Positions 11,991 to 23,312 of a stretch of 64,000 nucleotides of DNA are shown one piece after another. The position numbers and the translations under genes are program-made. Source of the stretch: Athripsodes cinereus (taxonomy: Eukaryota > Arthropoda > Insecta > Trichoptera > Leptoceridae); assembly GCA_947579605.1 (NCBI GenBank), contig OX388314.1, forward strand, positions 1,054,001-1,118,000, given 5' to 3'. The notes beneath the pieces were generated by a model that was not told where the DNA came from, searched no databases, and worked only from the letters and a program-made list of their open reading frames with translations. Numbering within the stretch: position 1 is the first letter of the stretch; each line of letters starts with the position of its first letter.

Positions 11991-12000
11991 AGCAAGCATG

Positions 12001-12115
12001 ATACTTACTAACGACATCATGGACGCCCACATGGATACTTACTAACGACCTCATGGACGCCCACATGGATACTTACTAACGACCTCATGGACGCCCACAT
12101 GGATACTTACTAACG
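12001..12115. repeat. 34-bp tandem repeat, 3.4 copies
   Basis: The unit atacttactaacgacatcat plus ggacgcccacatgg is repeated at 12001, 12035 and 12069, with a partial fourth copy from 12103. Copies differ at one base (gacat/gacct). It passes directly into a LepA fragment. Confidence 0.9.
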
Positions 12116-12290
12116 TCCTCTCCGTGCTGATAAAATTTAAGAAAGGTGGTATACCTCATCGCTTAACTGAAAATGTCCAATTGATGACTTAAACTTGATG
12201 TTTTAAGAATACCTGCCTTTCACAGGGTACTCGAAAACTGACAGAAAAAAGTGAGAGCCCTACATATTTTTTTCCGGGGCTTCCACATTT
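12113..12290 (-). repeat. LepA fragment
   Basis: gtcctctccgtgctgataaa, gtggtatacctcatcgct, acctgcctttcacagggtac, tcgaaaactgacagaaaa and ccggggcttccac are the inverted LepA body. Confidence 0.6.
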
Positions 12291-12945
12291 AGTAAGATAG
12301 AAAACAACAAAAATAAAAGCGATCATGATGGAGGAATAGGAAGGGAAGGATTAAGACTGTGGAACATACACACATACAAACGTTGTTATTTATTAAACAA
12401 TACTAAACTAATTAAAGAAAGATTAATAGTTATGTAATAGACATTTTATTTTATGGAAATAACAATGCATTGTACTATCTCATGTACACTATCAGAAAAC
12501 AATAATCTTAAAGTTGTGTGAACTTTTTGATCATCTTTTTGTTAATCAAGTCGTTGGAAGTGAATTAAAAATATTTAAGATACAATTAAATTCATTTCTC
12601 TATACTTTACTCATTAAATTAATTTTATTTATATTGTATTCATTCAATATATAACAAATTAATGCCACTCATATTTGGTTACCGTTCTTATATAATAAGA
12701 AAATTTTCCCAACAATGGTTTCGGTAGAGACGTCCACCATTATCAAACGATTATCTAAAAGTTTGAATGTAAAGATTGAGATGAACAGTTGGTTTTACAT
12801 AATATTATGAATGAGACAATATTGGGTATTTATTTCAATTAAATATTAAGTAAAAATAAAACCAATTGTGTTTTCTTCCATATATAAACATGGAGTTTTA
12901 CAAAATAAACGTCAACTCAATTAAAAAATAAAATAAAAATATGCT
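12291..12945. other. AT-rich non-coding stretch
   Basis: No gene. At 12880-12925 a segment (catggagttttacaaaataa, acgtcaactcaat) is inverted relative to 38708-38742, the 3' UTR of the CIMIP2-like gene, so that UTR contains a dispersed repeat. Confidence 0.4.
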
Positions 12946-13456
12946 AATGTGGTGTTCACATTTGACGAATATCGTCAGCCATTTGAACCGTGTGAACAAA
13001 ATGACAGCTAGTCTGAAACGATAAAAACTAGTAAAAACAATATCGTCTCAAGTTGACCACCTTTCAACTTTGTCTCTGGTTGAACGATTTGCGCATTCGT
13101 AGATGTGCGCGGCGTCCATATCTATGGTAAAAACTTTATAACCTCTAAATTGTATGTTTCCTGCTTCGTTACAGTGGTTATCTTTGTTGTTGGTTTGTGG
13201 CGTTTGTTTCCTTAATTAAAAGGCGCCTTATAACCTCTACTATAACGTTGTCAACTAATAATAAACACTTCGCGATCTCCATCTCGACGTATGCCATTTT
13301 GAAAACAACGTCAAAATCAAAGCGCATCTGACAGATCGTATCTATATCGGTGGACTGTGTGAACTCAGGTGTGACGATCAATCGGCGTCCGGCGAATTTT
13401 GTTTTTTATGCAAACGAAATTCGCCTGGCGTTATTCGCTAAATGTGAACACCCCAT
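12946..13456. mobile_element. Non-autonomous TIR DNA transposon, about 510 bp
   Basis: The left end ggtgttcacatttgacgaat (12951-12970) is inverted at the right end (attcgctaaatgtgaacacc, 13434-13453). Internal segments are also related to an inverted partner: tatcgtcag against cgccggacg. No long ORF. Target duplication is unclear, possibly 2-3 bp. Confidence 0.55.
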
Positions 13457-14775
13457 AAGGCACCTAATGTGTCCGGTCTAAATCTTCAATGTTTCCTTTA
13501 TATTACATTATTATCTACTTCTTTTTAATGAGTTTTGTTTTCTCCTAAGCTCTGTTGTTCTGAGTCCTCTACTTCCATTAGTAAATTGGATCCCTGAACG
13601 CTTTCTGAATTATTTATGTTTCTATTCCCGCAGAAATTAAATTTGGTGCAACTACTTATCTGTTATGTTGGATAATCGTGATAACGTTTGTCATTTTGTA
13701 TTTTACTTACATTAAGAAAATGATATCTCATATTTCTTTTTTTTTTCACCTGTACTCACAAAAAAGTCGGCCAATTTTTTCTATTCAGATATTCACGGCC
13801 AAAGCCTTTTACATTTATACAAAATTTGGTATACATACAAAACATATAATTTTTTTTAAAAAAGACACGAAACAATTAATTTGATACAAAACAAAACAAT
13901 TTCTACAACATAATTATTTTAATGAGTTTCACGTAAATATATTATATTGTTTATTCTTTGTCATTTTTTTTTCTATCGGTTAAAATAAATGAAACAAAAA
14001 ACAATCAAAAATTGTTTTTTTGACTATTATTTCTTTGCTGACTGCAAAATTTTTACAGTACAATGATAAGAAAAAATATAAAAAATAGTCAAATCAAAAA
14101 GTATATAACACAGTGAAATAAAGATGAGCAGTTAACGGACGAACTTGTTGTCATACAGCATCTTTCAGACAACCCTAAACATAATAATATGATTGTATTG
14201 AAGCAAACTATTAAAATATATAATATTTTTAACCTTTATATTTCAGAATAAACCTTGAGGAGGTAAGGTTTTTGTACCACTAAACAGTTATTATTATAAA
14301 TTTATGGCAGAAAAATAAGTTGGCACGCAGTCACTAGTTTTCAAACAATGTTCCCTCTGTGGGTGTTTCTGTGATTGAAAGCTCTCGTTATCTTTCAGTA
14401 AAGCTCCCAAGTTTGGGATAAAGCTACGAAATTATTTGTATCTACGTATAATGTTTATACATCACATTTATTATTGGTGTTACCTCCATTTATTTCCAAA
14501 GGGACCCCATGTTTTTTCTTTATTTGTTTTTGAATAATAAACGAACCATTAGAGATATTAAACTGAAATGCAAACTGCTTGGATACCCTACATTTTATTT
14601 TGCTTCTGTTCACTGTATTGGTAGTACAATTTCATATTGGATTTACACAAAAACACACAATTCTGTAAATATTACATATATGTAGGTAATTGATTTTATT
14701 TTATTAAGACTTTGTCAATCTTTTTGATTGGTTTCCAAGATGTCAGACTTCGCTCTTAAGTTAATAAGAAATATA
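13457..14775. other. AT-rich intergenic stretch
   Basis: No supported gene or recognised repeat. The 68-codon ORF at 13678 is low-complexity Phe/Ile/Lys-rich. Confidence 0.4.
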
Positions 14776-15297
14776 CTATACTATAACTTCACGCCCTGTC
14801 CCAGGTGGGGTAGGCAGAGAGAACGGAACGCCATGTTGATCTATCTATACATACTTCTTTCGCTTCCTCTACATTCATCCAGTTTCTCATACATGTACGC
14901 CGATTCCTCTTAACACGCCACCGTTTTTGTAAATTTGATCCATGTGGTCAAGCCACGTAGTTCTCGGACGCCCGCGCTTCCTCACACCCTTGCTTTCAGA
15001 CAAGTATATTCTTTGTCATTCTTTCCCCTTCCATTCGTTCCACATGACCAAACCATCGCAACTTATTTACACGCATTTTATCAACAACACTCCTCTCATA
15101 TCCACTCATTCTCCTGATATCCTCATTCCTCACTCTATTACACAATGTTTTATATATCATTCTTCTCAGTGATTGCATCTCCACAGCATTTATTCCACTT
15201 TCGTCGTTGTTCAACCAGGTCCAAGTTTCGCTTGCATACTTATGTGTTGGCTCAAGAATGGCGTTGTGCACCAGCATTTTCGCCATGTTCGACACAT
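14776..15297 (-). pseudogene. LINE-R C-terminal reading frame, broken
   Basis: The minus-strand ORF 15295-14996 reads NMAKMLVHNAIL, YASETWTWLNNDESGINA, VEMQSLRRMIYKTL and NEDIRRMSGYERSVVDKM, then RWFGHVERMEGERMTK. This is the same protein as at 33385-32921. The remaining C-terminus (KRG, RTTWL, RNR) continues in other frames to the terminal gggataggg-type block near 14800. It is a 5'-truncated, decayed copy of an RTE-like LINE, orientation minus. Confidence 0.7.
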
Positions 15298-16117
15298 TGT
15301 CATTGGTGAAGAACTACAGAACGTTTAACTCATAAAATAGAAGTGGAAAATACAATGTTTTATAATTTTACAAGTTATAAATATTTTACAATGAAAATTC
15401 ATGTTCGGACGAACCAAGTTAGCAAATTGATTTTCATTTTCTATACTTCTATTGTTTCATAGCATAAATGACAATTTTATACAAAGATATTCGATAGCTA
15501 TACAATTATGTAAATTGTAATATATTTAACTACTTGTAATTATGTCAAAATTGTTGTCGATAATGAACAAAAGTTTCGAAATGACAGGAAACCGAACTCG
15601 TGAGTGCCTACAATAATCTTAGGATAAGGGCAACTTTCAGCGGTTTGTGAATGAGTAATAAATCACGAGTGGCGCCTGTTTCTCAACAACTCCAGATATT
15701 GATTATAGGTCAGGGTCGTACCAGGCTACCCGATGCACCAAATCATACAAACACACACACCGATAGGTACACACATAGTTTTAAACGCTAGTGATGACTT
15801 GCGTAACAGTTTAGTCGGATAATAAATAACGTATATTCGACGGCCGGATACTTGTGCACTATCACAGCGACTTATTTTTTTTCCTTTAACCTAAACTTTA
15901 GAACTAGTTATCGTTATGCAGCTTAAACATAGTGCCTAGATTAGTAGTAATTGTGAGTGAAAATCTTCTCAACACTCTTACAAAAATAATTTATCAAAAT
16001 CTTGAAATTTACGTACCTATGTCATGTCATCTAAGAAATATATTCATATTTGGGTATCTGTGTCTTACTTTGTGGTATGCACATGTTTCAAAAATTATGC
16101 TGCGGACTGACACACTC
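15298..16117. other. Non-coding stretch
   Basis: No gene or clear repeat recognised. A short ac-rich run is at 15748-15762. Confidence 0.4.
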
Positions 16118-16280
16118 CATCTATGTCTATACTCTCACGTCCCATCCCATGTGGGGTGGGCAAAAAGGACGCAACATCATGTTAGCTTATTTTTATATAC
16201 TACCTACTTTTGCTCCTTCCAAATTTATACAAATTCTCATACATGCACGCCGATATCTCTTACTCAACACGCGGGCATTC
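16118..16280 (-). pseudogene. LINE-R 3' end fragment
   Basis: tctatactctcacgtcccat, gtggggtgggca, catgcacgccgatatctctt and actcaacacgcgg match the inverted LINE-R terminus. Confidence 0.55.
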
Positions 16281-16295
16281 ACACTCCACAAAGAT

Positions 16296-16690
16296 CTTGG
16301 GTTAGTCGGAAAAGATCGCGCCTTTGCGATAAACTCGCCATCTGTATATTGATTGTATCTAATTTAAAGGCAGGTGTTCGATAAAATAAAGTATTTTTTT
16401 TTTAAAAAGATATATCTGGGTTTTGTAATAAACCCAAATACAACCTTATACACCTTTCACACTAAGCTAAAAGCTTGTGCCGTGAAAGGGGAGTTTGCCA
16501 GCACCTGCGGGATCGAACCACGGACCCTTTGTTCTGGAGGCCGAGACTCTACCTCCAGGCTACCGACGAACTCAGTTAACACTTTAAATTCAGTATGAGG
16601 TTTGTCACCCATATTGGAATGTTTTAATTTATGTTGGCACGGAGAAGACAGCTTTCATGTTTATTACATGCAGCTGGTCCGCTGGCTGCC
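16296..16690 (+). repeat. Tail-T/LepA chimera split by a SINE-D insertion
   Basis: 16296-16362 is an inverted Tail-T (gggttagtcgg, cgcgcctttgcgataaactc, tgtatattgattgt). It joins LepA directly (aaaggcaggtgttcgataaa). LepA is interrupted at about 16395 and resumes at about 16570 (actttaaattcagtatgagg). The interval 16398-16566 is SINE-D in minus orientation, with its T-run at 16394-16404 and inverted B box ggatcgaacca at 16509-16519. The SINE therefore inserted into an existing LepA copy. Confidence 0.65.
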
Positions 16691-17364
16691 TATCTATTTA
16701 TTCACCAATGACATACTTCAGATAATACATGTAAGTTGAAACAATATACAAGAGACAAAATATAAACAATGTACTACACTATTGTGGGTTATGTCGTGAT
16801 TTTATAGCAGTATAGTCTATAAATTAATTTAATAATTTGCTGTAATAACAATTTTTTCCGGAAAATTGTGATTATCCGATATCCGATCGGGATAATGTAC
16901 CTACAACTAGTAGAACTAATCCGGGTACAGGAAAGTCAGTGAAAAATTAATTTCATCACTAATATAAACTCTTTCCTTTCCTCATTCCCTTTTGATTCCA
17001 ATACATTATAAATATGTGAATTTATATGTTCTACAGTAATCAATGCTCAGTACTTTACTCCGATAATTACAACATTATGATCCCTTTTGTAATAGAAGTC
17101 TGAATATTGTGAATGATTACACCTGCAAGCAGTGGTGGTACACATTATTTTCTAAATTATACAATTACAGATAATTGTGTAATATATCAATTATTTTATA
17201 GTGAGTTACGATCCATTGGATTAATCTGCAACGGGTTTAGATTTTCTTCTCCATTCCTCTCTATTTTTTACTAGTTTCTTTAATTCTACGTATGTACCAC
17301 ATTCGTGTCCTTCTTCGTTTGATCCATATAGGTGTCTTTTCTAATCCAGTTTGCTCGCTAACAT

Positions 17365-17745
17365 TTAATAACATTATAAAACGAAAGACGTCTCTTAAAA
17401 AAAACATTTTGTTTTTTATAACTCAGATATCTCAATTGGAGAACCATGTTTATTTATTTTTTGCTGTACATGGTCACAAGAATTAAGTAAAAGTATACAT
17501 TTAAATTAAATACAATTAATATAGGTACATGGGGCGAGTTTATCGCAAAGGCGCGATCTCTTCCGACTAACCCAAAATATTTACTCAATGTAACATTGTG
17601 CAAAATGTAATCGGAAGAAGTGAGAAAGGCATCCCAACGCTTACGAATTGGCTCTAGGCTGGATTAAGTGATCGCTTTCGGTGTCGATGGACATTGAAAT
17701 TCTACTACCAAAACACCGACACAGTGAATAATATATCGTTTCTTA
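17365..17745. mobile_element. Three-level nest: Tail-T in Family C in MITE-F
   Basis: 17372-17422 is the MITE-F core and right arm (acgaaagacgtctctt, acattttgttttttata). 17425-17463 begins Family C (caattggagaaccatgt). 17464-17570 is a Tail-T (ttatttattttttgctgtac to cgatctcttccgactaaccc). 17571-17690 resumes Family C (caatgtaacattgtgc, gcttacgaattggctctagg). 17691-17745 resumes MITE-F (gaaattctactacc, caccgacacagtgaa). The order of insertion follows from which element is interrupted. Confidence 0.65.
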
Positions 17746-18695
17746 CAGCTAAAAACTAGTTTACATGAATTTTTAAATCTAAATTAAATTTGAAGCCACC
17801 CTTGGCGTTACAGCATATATATAGACATGATCGTTCTTTTGTTTAGTATAGGTATCTTTGTAATTATTATTTCCACTTGCTGTTAGTTTTAAAGCAGCAA
17901 TCAACACGCAAGGGTAATTATGCATTTAGGTATATTCAAATATTTTGTAAAGATTATGTAGGTACCTTCATATTTGCACGAATAACAAACGAAACCTTTT
18001 CTATAGAACATAGGTAGGTAGGTATCAAGTCATTTGGTGTTTTTGTCAAATACAAACAAAGTATTTATAATGTTTATAATACTTACTTTATTTTTGTTTG
18101 TTTAACTAGATTTTGAAACAAAGCGCAGGTGACAGTTATTATTATGTTGTCATAAAGTTTTTTTTTTATTATAATTTCATTCAGACAGTTTTTGTTAAAA
18201 ACAACTTAACTTATGAATAAAATAGGCAATATAAGTAATATGTAAGTATTTACAATAACAATAATATACTTGCTTTCCAATGCATTAGTCTAATTCGCGT
18301 TTGAGACAGCACTGGTTATCTGGAAAAACATACAACTGTAGACTAATATTTTATTATTTATTTATTTATTTATTCAATCAAACATACGGCTTACGCCATT
18401 TACAAATATCAAAAAAATAAACCAAAAAATATAAACACCTGCGCACTCATACAAATATACATACATAATAACACAACGATAATATAACTATACATATGTA
18501 CCAATATAATACGAAAGTCTTTTAGAGACCATTTAAGACTTTTTCATCTTCAACATTTTTTATGTTTTCTTTGGTGTCCTAATATTCCCTTCAACATCTA
18601 ATAGTAACTGCCTAAATAGCAATATTCCCTTTTCTTCTCTTCCATATATTTACACCGAAATTTTTGGTGTTTAGCCACTAAATCTAGAGTAGGTA
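17746..18695. other. AT-rich non-coding stretch
   Basis: No gene. A (TTAT)n run at about 18352-18376 precedes a LINE-tail-like segment (caatcaaacatacggcttac). Confidence 0.4.
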
Positions 18696-18703
18696 CTCCA
18701 TCC

Positions 18704-19169
18704 TAGTGTTGTGGAATTCTAAAGAAATATTTTTTCGAGAAATTTACCGAGAAATTTTTCGATAAATATCTCGAAGTAGAGAATTTTCCGAGAATTTTTT
18801 TTATTTTTTATTTAACAGTATAATAATAATAAATACTTTATTCAATCAATCAATAACAATGTACAAATGTTGAGACAATTTATCACCAATATGGCTACAA
18901 TTAATTATGGAAACAAAAAAATGTACCTACATAAAAAAGTGCTTATAAGTGATGAAAAATCTTGATGTTTGACACCCCACTCGCCCATATTTACGTTAAA
19001 AAAAATTGCATGTACGTACATGGAAAAAGTGTTAATAATCTCTGATTCGGGCCTTAATCAGCCCCACAAATTTTTGGATCAATCAGGTTGGCTGCGAAAT
19101 GTACTGGGTGAAAGGTCATAATACCACTAAGAAAAATTATGGAGAGAATTTTCTCTTCTCACATCACTA
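18704..19169. mobile_element. hAT-like MITE with 8-bp target duplication
   Basis: The left terminus tagtgttgtg (18704-18713) and right terminus cacatcacta (19160-19169) are inverted repeats with one mismatch. Flanks ctccatcc (18696-18703) and ctccctcc (19170-19177) match at 7 of 8 bases, the duplication length of hAT elements. The interior has gagaaattt/gagaatttt hairpin repeats and an embedded LINE-tail scrap near 18830-18900. No ORF. The copy at 1-186 is the same family. Confidence 0.75.
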
Positions 19170-19734
19170 CTCCCTCCAAGCAAATTTTCACACTTCATCG
19201 GGACAACGAATTCTCTACGTGCTTGTGTTTATCGTAAAACAGATTCGTGTAATCTCAAGATACGTCACGACTGTCACGAGGTACCTATGTTACGCCCTTG
19301 TTTTTTTTTTAGAATTTTCTAGAAAACTACCACATATTTCCGTTTGAATAGCCACAATACAGGTAAGTTTGTAATAAATGCCTATGTTTGAGTGAATTAA
19401 TAAATACAGACCGTTACATTATTATTTGATTCACTTGAGTGACTGCAGTAGTAAATGCCTATAGTAGAAAATACTACGACACAAGGCACATAAATATAAT
19501 TGTGAATAGTGATGACACTGTTGACTGATGTTTGACAAGATAACGGATATCAGGCGAGACTCTCATCCGGATAACCCGATATTCGGACACTGTCATGATG
19601 TGTTTACTTTAAAGCGAATTTATCTACTAATCGTTTCATATACATACATGAAGAGTGTGGAATGAAATCTAGGGTAGTGACAATAATAAACTGCGGCGGT
19701 TTAGGAACTAAGAAAATATATTGACAATGTCCAT

Positions 19735-19855
19735 GAAAGACGAAAGACGTCTCTCTTTCAATTAAAATGATTATATATAGTGGAAAAAAATATTTGCTTT
19801 TTAATGTCAAAATGGAATTCTACTACCTAACCATCGACACAGTGAACAAGAAAAT
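19735..19855. mobile_element. MITE-F right half
   Basis: gaaagacgaaagacgtctct, ctttcaatt, atatagtggaaaaaaatatt, tgctttttaatgtc, atggaattctactacctaac and catcgacacagtgaa. The left half is missing or diverged. Confidence 0.6.
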
Positions 19856-19869
19856 GTTCACGGCTGAGA

Positions 19870-20215
19870 TGAATGGTCCTCGGAGTTTTGACTGGTCGAG
19901 AATCAAATGGCAAAATCATATCAAATCAATCCTACAGGACGCACATGTGTTTAGCACATTATTAAATAGGAGAGGAAGGGCGAATGCGAGAGTAAACATA
20001 ATTATGTTACGATGATTTGGACATGTGGAGCGAATGCACGATGTAAGGATAACGAAAAGGGTTCATTTATCTGAAAGAGGAAGTGATCGTGGCTTGATCA
20101 CGTTGATCAAGTTCTCAAGGACTGTATGAGAAACTGGAAGAATGTGTAGGAAGCGAAAGAAGTATGTTAGGATAGATCGATATGGCATTCCGTTTTTGGA
20201 TACCGCGTGAGGTTA
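19870..20215 (+). pseudogene. LINE-R C-terminal fragment
   Basis: Contains tggtcgagaatcaaatggca, then ttacgatgatttggacatgt, ggagcgaatgcacg, cttatctgaaagagg and ttccgttt...ataccgcgtgagg, i.e. the RWFGHVERM to C-terminus portion of LINE-R with several frame breaks. It joins a Tail-T at 20216. Confidence 0.6.
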
Positions 20216-20345
20216 TAAATTATTTATTTATTTTATTTTATTTATTCATTCTTTACTGTACATTGATTACAAATAATTACCTAAAAGGTAAACATTCAAG
20301 TTAGATATGTAAATACAATCAACATACAGAGGGCGAAATTAATTT
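20216..20345 (-). mobile_element. Tail-T (LINE 3' end)
   Basis: tttattcattctttactgta, cattgattacaaataattac, ctaaaaggtaaacattcaa and acaatcaacatacagagggc. Directly abuts LINE-R. Confidence 0.6.
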
Positions 20346-20639
20346 ACACACCTTATTTTTTTGGAATACAGTTAGATACTATCCGATTTTCGGTCGAATA
20401 ACAAAACTAAATTGGAATATTTCGGATTTACCGGATATTTATGTCATCTCTTGTTGTACCATTTTAGTAAATGACATCAGACAGTTAGACAAGTACTCAC
20501 TTAGTGTACTGAGGCAGGTAAATGAGATTTATGTACGTATAATTATTTTATTTATCTAAATACAACTCTCATGGCAATGGGAAAACATCTGATATTTATT
20601 TATTCAGAAGTGTTCGTAATTTTTATAGGGTCACCGATG

Positions 20640-21580
20640 AAGTGACTATGGATCTAGGTTATATTAAACCTAGGTATATTTGTTTTAATAAGGTATACAT
20701 CAATGTGATATGGTTAGACGGAAGAAATCATTTTTGTTCAGTAAAGTATTTATACTATAATTATGTATTATCTGTTACGTATTTTAATAAAAAAAAATAT
20801 TATCGGTATTGGGTCCAATCGTATCTTGGGTCCAAAATATTTTCATATCAATCTTAAACTACTGTTGGTTCAAAATTGTGAAATAGTCCAATGCTATGAT
20901 GTACAACACTTCGGATAAGTGAGAGTGAAATAGTTAGGATATTTGTTTATTTATCGGAGACACAAGCAGGGAGTTGACCCAAGAGAAATATATATATATT
21001 TTTTTTAATAACAATAATGGCTAGGTCAACTCACCAATTATGAGTGTCTACAATATGCACATATTAAAGAAAACAAAAGGATTTAAAAAAAACATACATT
21101 CAAGAAAAACAGAACCTATACAAAACAAACACCAAAGTTGGAAGCAACACTCTTCCTGAACCCTATCAATCAGTCACCAAAGATATTCACCATCCACGCG
21201 ACGTGAACACTAAACATGTTATAACCTAACCTACACATTCTGCCGAATGGATTGTTAAATGTTTTGGCCGATATAATATGGCTGTCTCTATAAAGTTCTT
21301 AGGTTACGCGATCCAGGGCTGATACCGTGTCCACACTTCCTTTGATCAATTAAGCATGGTGAGATCAGCAAGTATTCTCTTACCCCTTAGCTTATCCATC
21401 CCAAAAAGGATAGAATATGATCTTTGTAATTCTCCAAAAGCCTGCCTGGTATGCCTATAAATATCATGGAGAGAAACAGCAACTTATGTCTATTGTGTTG
21501 ATATTAATTTTGGAACCCGAATTCTGATAGGATTAGTACTACGTTTCTGGTCTTTGTTTAGGTATATGTCAAATGTATTT
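20640..21580 (+). repeat. Dispersed repeat H, copy 2
   Basis: Shares the blocks at 1190-1315 and 1836-1925 in the same order and orientation (gggtccaaaatattt; attaattttggaaccc). The part between the blocks differs because copy 1 received a SINE. No coding domain recognised. Confidence 0.4.
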
Positions 21581-21784
21581 AAAACAGATTGTAACAGCGC
21601 AGGTATTTTAAGGTATGGATGCAGTATAATAGTCAGTGTTATTTACGAGTATGTCCGTTAGATGATGATGGTTCACGGAAGACTGACTTTATTTCAAGGC
21701 CGCCATGACCTACCAATAAATTAACGAATCATGTTAAACAGCTTTATATTGTTATTATTTTTGTGTAGATGCGTTACTTTATTT

Positions 21785-21955
21785 AGGCAAATATATTTAT
21801 TTGTATTGATGAAATACGCCACCCATTTTGAATATCTTATTTTATATTGGCATCTGTAAAACGACTCGCTTGTTTATTATAATATACAGTTACTCTGCTT
21901 GCTGTCCTACTTGTGGAACATGATGTGATGGTTTGGACAGATATAGGTACTATTA
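21785..21955 (+). repeat. LepA fragment, diverged
   Basis: gaaatacgccacccattttg, aatatcttattttatattgg, then gctgtcctacttgtgg and gatgtgatggtttgg. Confidence 0.5.
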
Positions 21956-22009
21956 CTCTTTATTATGATTCCCATTCCCGAAAATTAAAAGATGCCCTGC
22001 GTATAAATT

Positions 22010-22460
22010 CTTTTTTCAACAGATTGTCCTCTCCGTTCCTATTATAAATAAGACACTCGGGTTGTTTGGCATACCTAGGCCTCATCGCTGAATTAAGTAT
22101 ATAGTATAGATGACAATATTGTCTTATGCGTCAAAAATATACTAGATCGGTAGTTCAAAGAAAAAATCGGTCATGCGGTCGATCAAATTTTGCTTCCAGT
22201 TTTAAACTGACGTTGGTTGTAAGACAATAATATTATTGCTAACGCTTGAAGGATATCGATGTTGAAACACAAAAATTACGAAAATATGTACCGCGCTGCA
22301 AGTCTAGTAGGTATGTCTATGTTATGCGTGAGGTTTTACGAATACTTATCGTTTACAGTTACAGTACACTCAAATATTTACATAAAAGAGTGGGAGACCG
22401 ATTCTTAAATAAGACAATCAAGGCAGATACCTCATCGCTGAATTGTAGATGTTATTTGTC
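22010..22460 (-). repeat. LepA fragments around a MITE-like repeat
   Basis: 22018-22096 (gattgtcctctccgttcct, aataagacactcgg, cctcatcgctgaatta) and 22385-22445 (aaaagagtgggagaccgatt, cctcatcgctgaatt) are inverted LepA pieces. Between them, 22140-22312 is a separate repeat found inverted at 31850-32025. Confidence 0.5.
22140..22312 (+). mobile_element. MITE-like repeat, partner at 31850-32025
   Basis: agatcggtagttcaaagaaa, atcggtcatgcggtcgatca, aattttgcttccagttttaa, actgacgttggttgtaa and ggatatcgatgttgaaac recur in inverse order and strand at 31850-32025. No ORF, and no clear TIR within the shared part. Confidence 0.6.
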
Positions 22461-22909
22461 ATATCGTATCGTATTTATGTATAATTTTCTTTATTTCATT
22501 GAGGTTGTATAATATTGTGTGTCGATAGATATATTATTTACAGTCATGTAACGTTATTGGTACAGATGGTTTTAAGATAAATTTAACGGTATCCCGTTAT
22601 ATCTATTTAAGTACTATTTGTGATGTAATTAGATTTAATTGATGATTAACCGGCATCAGATAACTGATTATGTACCTACGATCATTATTGCTAACTACGT
22701 TTGCTGTTTACCTAATTATCCATTGCAAAGTACAGTAGACACGTACATAGTGACGATCTCACGGTAGGAAATTGCAATAAGAATAATACCTTTATTATAT
22801 TGTGTATGAGTTCCTTTAGCGATATATCTACCTATGTACGTGAAATGTGTGACGTCATCTGATCTGACGTTTGCGCTCCACGTGACTATTTTGTGCATTG
22901 CGTAATTAA

Positions 22910-23186
22910 TAGACCATTAAAGGTCACGTGGTCTTGTCTATGGATTTGCTTTTGCTTGGGGGGCAAACAGTCAGATTGCGCAAATCATCCTTGTAGGATG
23001 TTATGCCATAAGAGAAAAAAAAGAAAGTCAGACGACAAAATAATAACAAAATCGACACTGACAGTTTTTTTGATTATTAGGTATTCTTTAGGCGTTCCAC
23101 CTAATATTACACCGTAATCGTCTGTTGTGTTGGGATGCCTGATGCCCCTCTATGATTTTTCTGTGACGTCATCCTTTAATGGTCTA
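22910..23186. mobile_element. MITE with TA target duplication
   Basis: The left end tagaccattaaagg (22910-22923) is inverted at cctttaatggtcta (23173-23186). If the outer TA is the target duplication, the element is 22912-23184 (273 bp), fitting a Tc1/mariner-type MITE. No transposase. Confidence 0.6.
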
Positions 23187-23234
23187 TATTAATTGATCTT
23201 TGATTTTGTGTCATTTTCTCATACAAATAGCGGG

Positions 23235-23310
23235 TGTTTAAAAAACAGCTCTGTGACAGGCAAAATGGAGGGACGCCGGGGGGCTGGCAGAAGGCAAACA
23301 TCTTGGCTGT
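23235..23310 (+). pseudogene. LINE C-terminal scrap
   Basis: A short frame GKMEGRRGAGRRQTSWLCN resembles the GKIEGRRG.GR...SWLRNI motif found at the C-terminus of some lepidopteran LINEs. It is cut off at 23310 by the inverted LINE that follows. Confidence 0.45.
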
Positions 23311-23312
23311 GC

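Noticed and set aside
12001..12115. CRISPR-like direct repeats
   Set aside because: Units are contiguous with no unique spacers, and the DNA is clearly eukaryotic.
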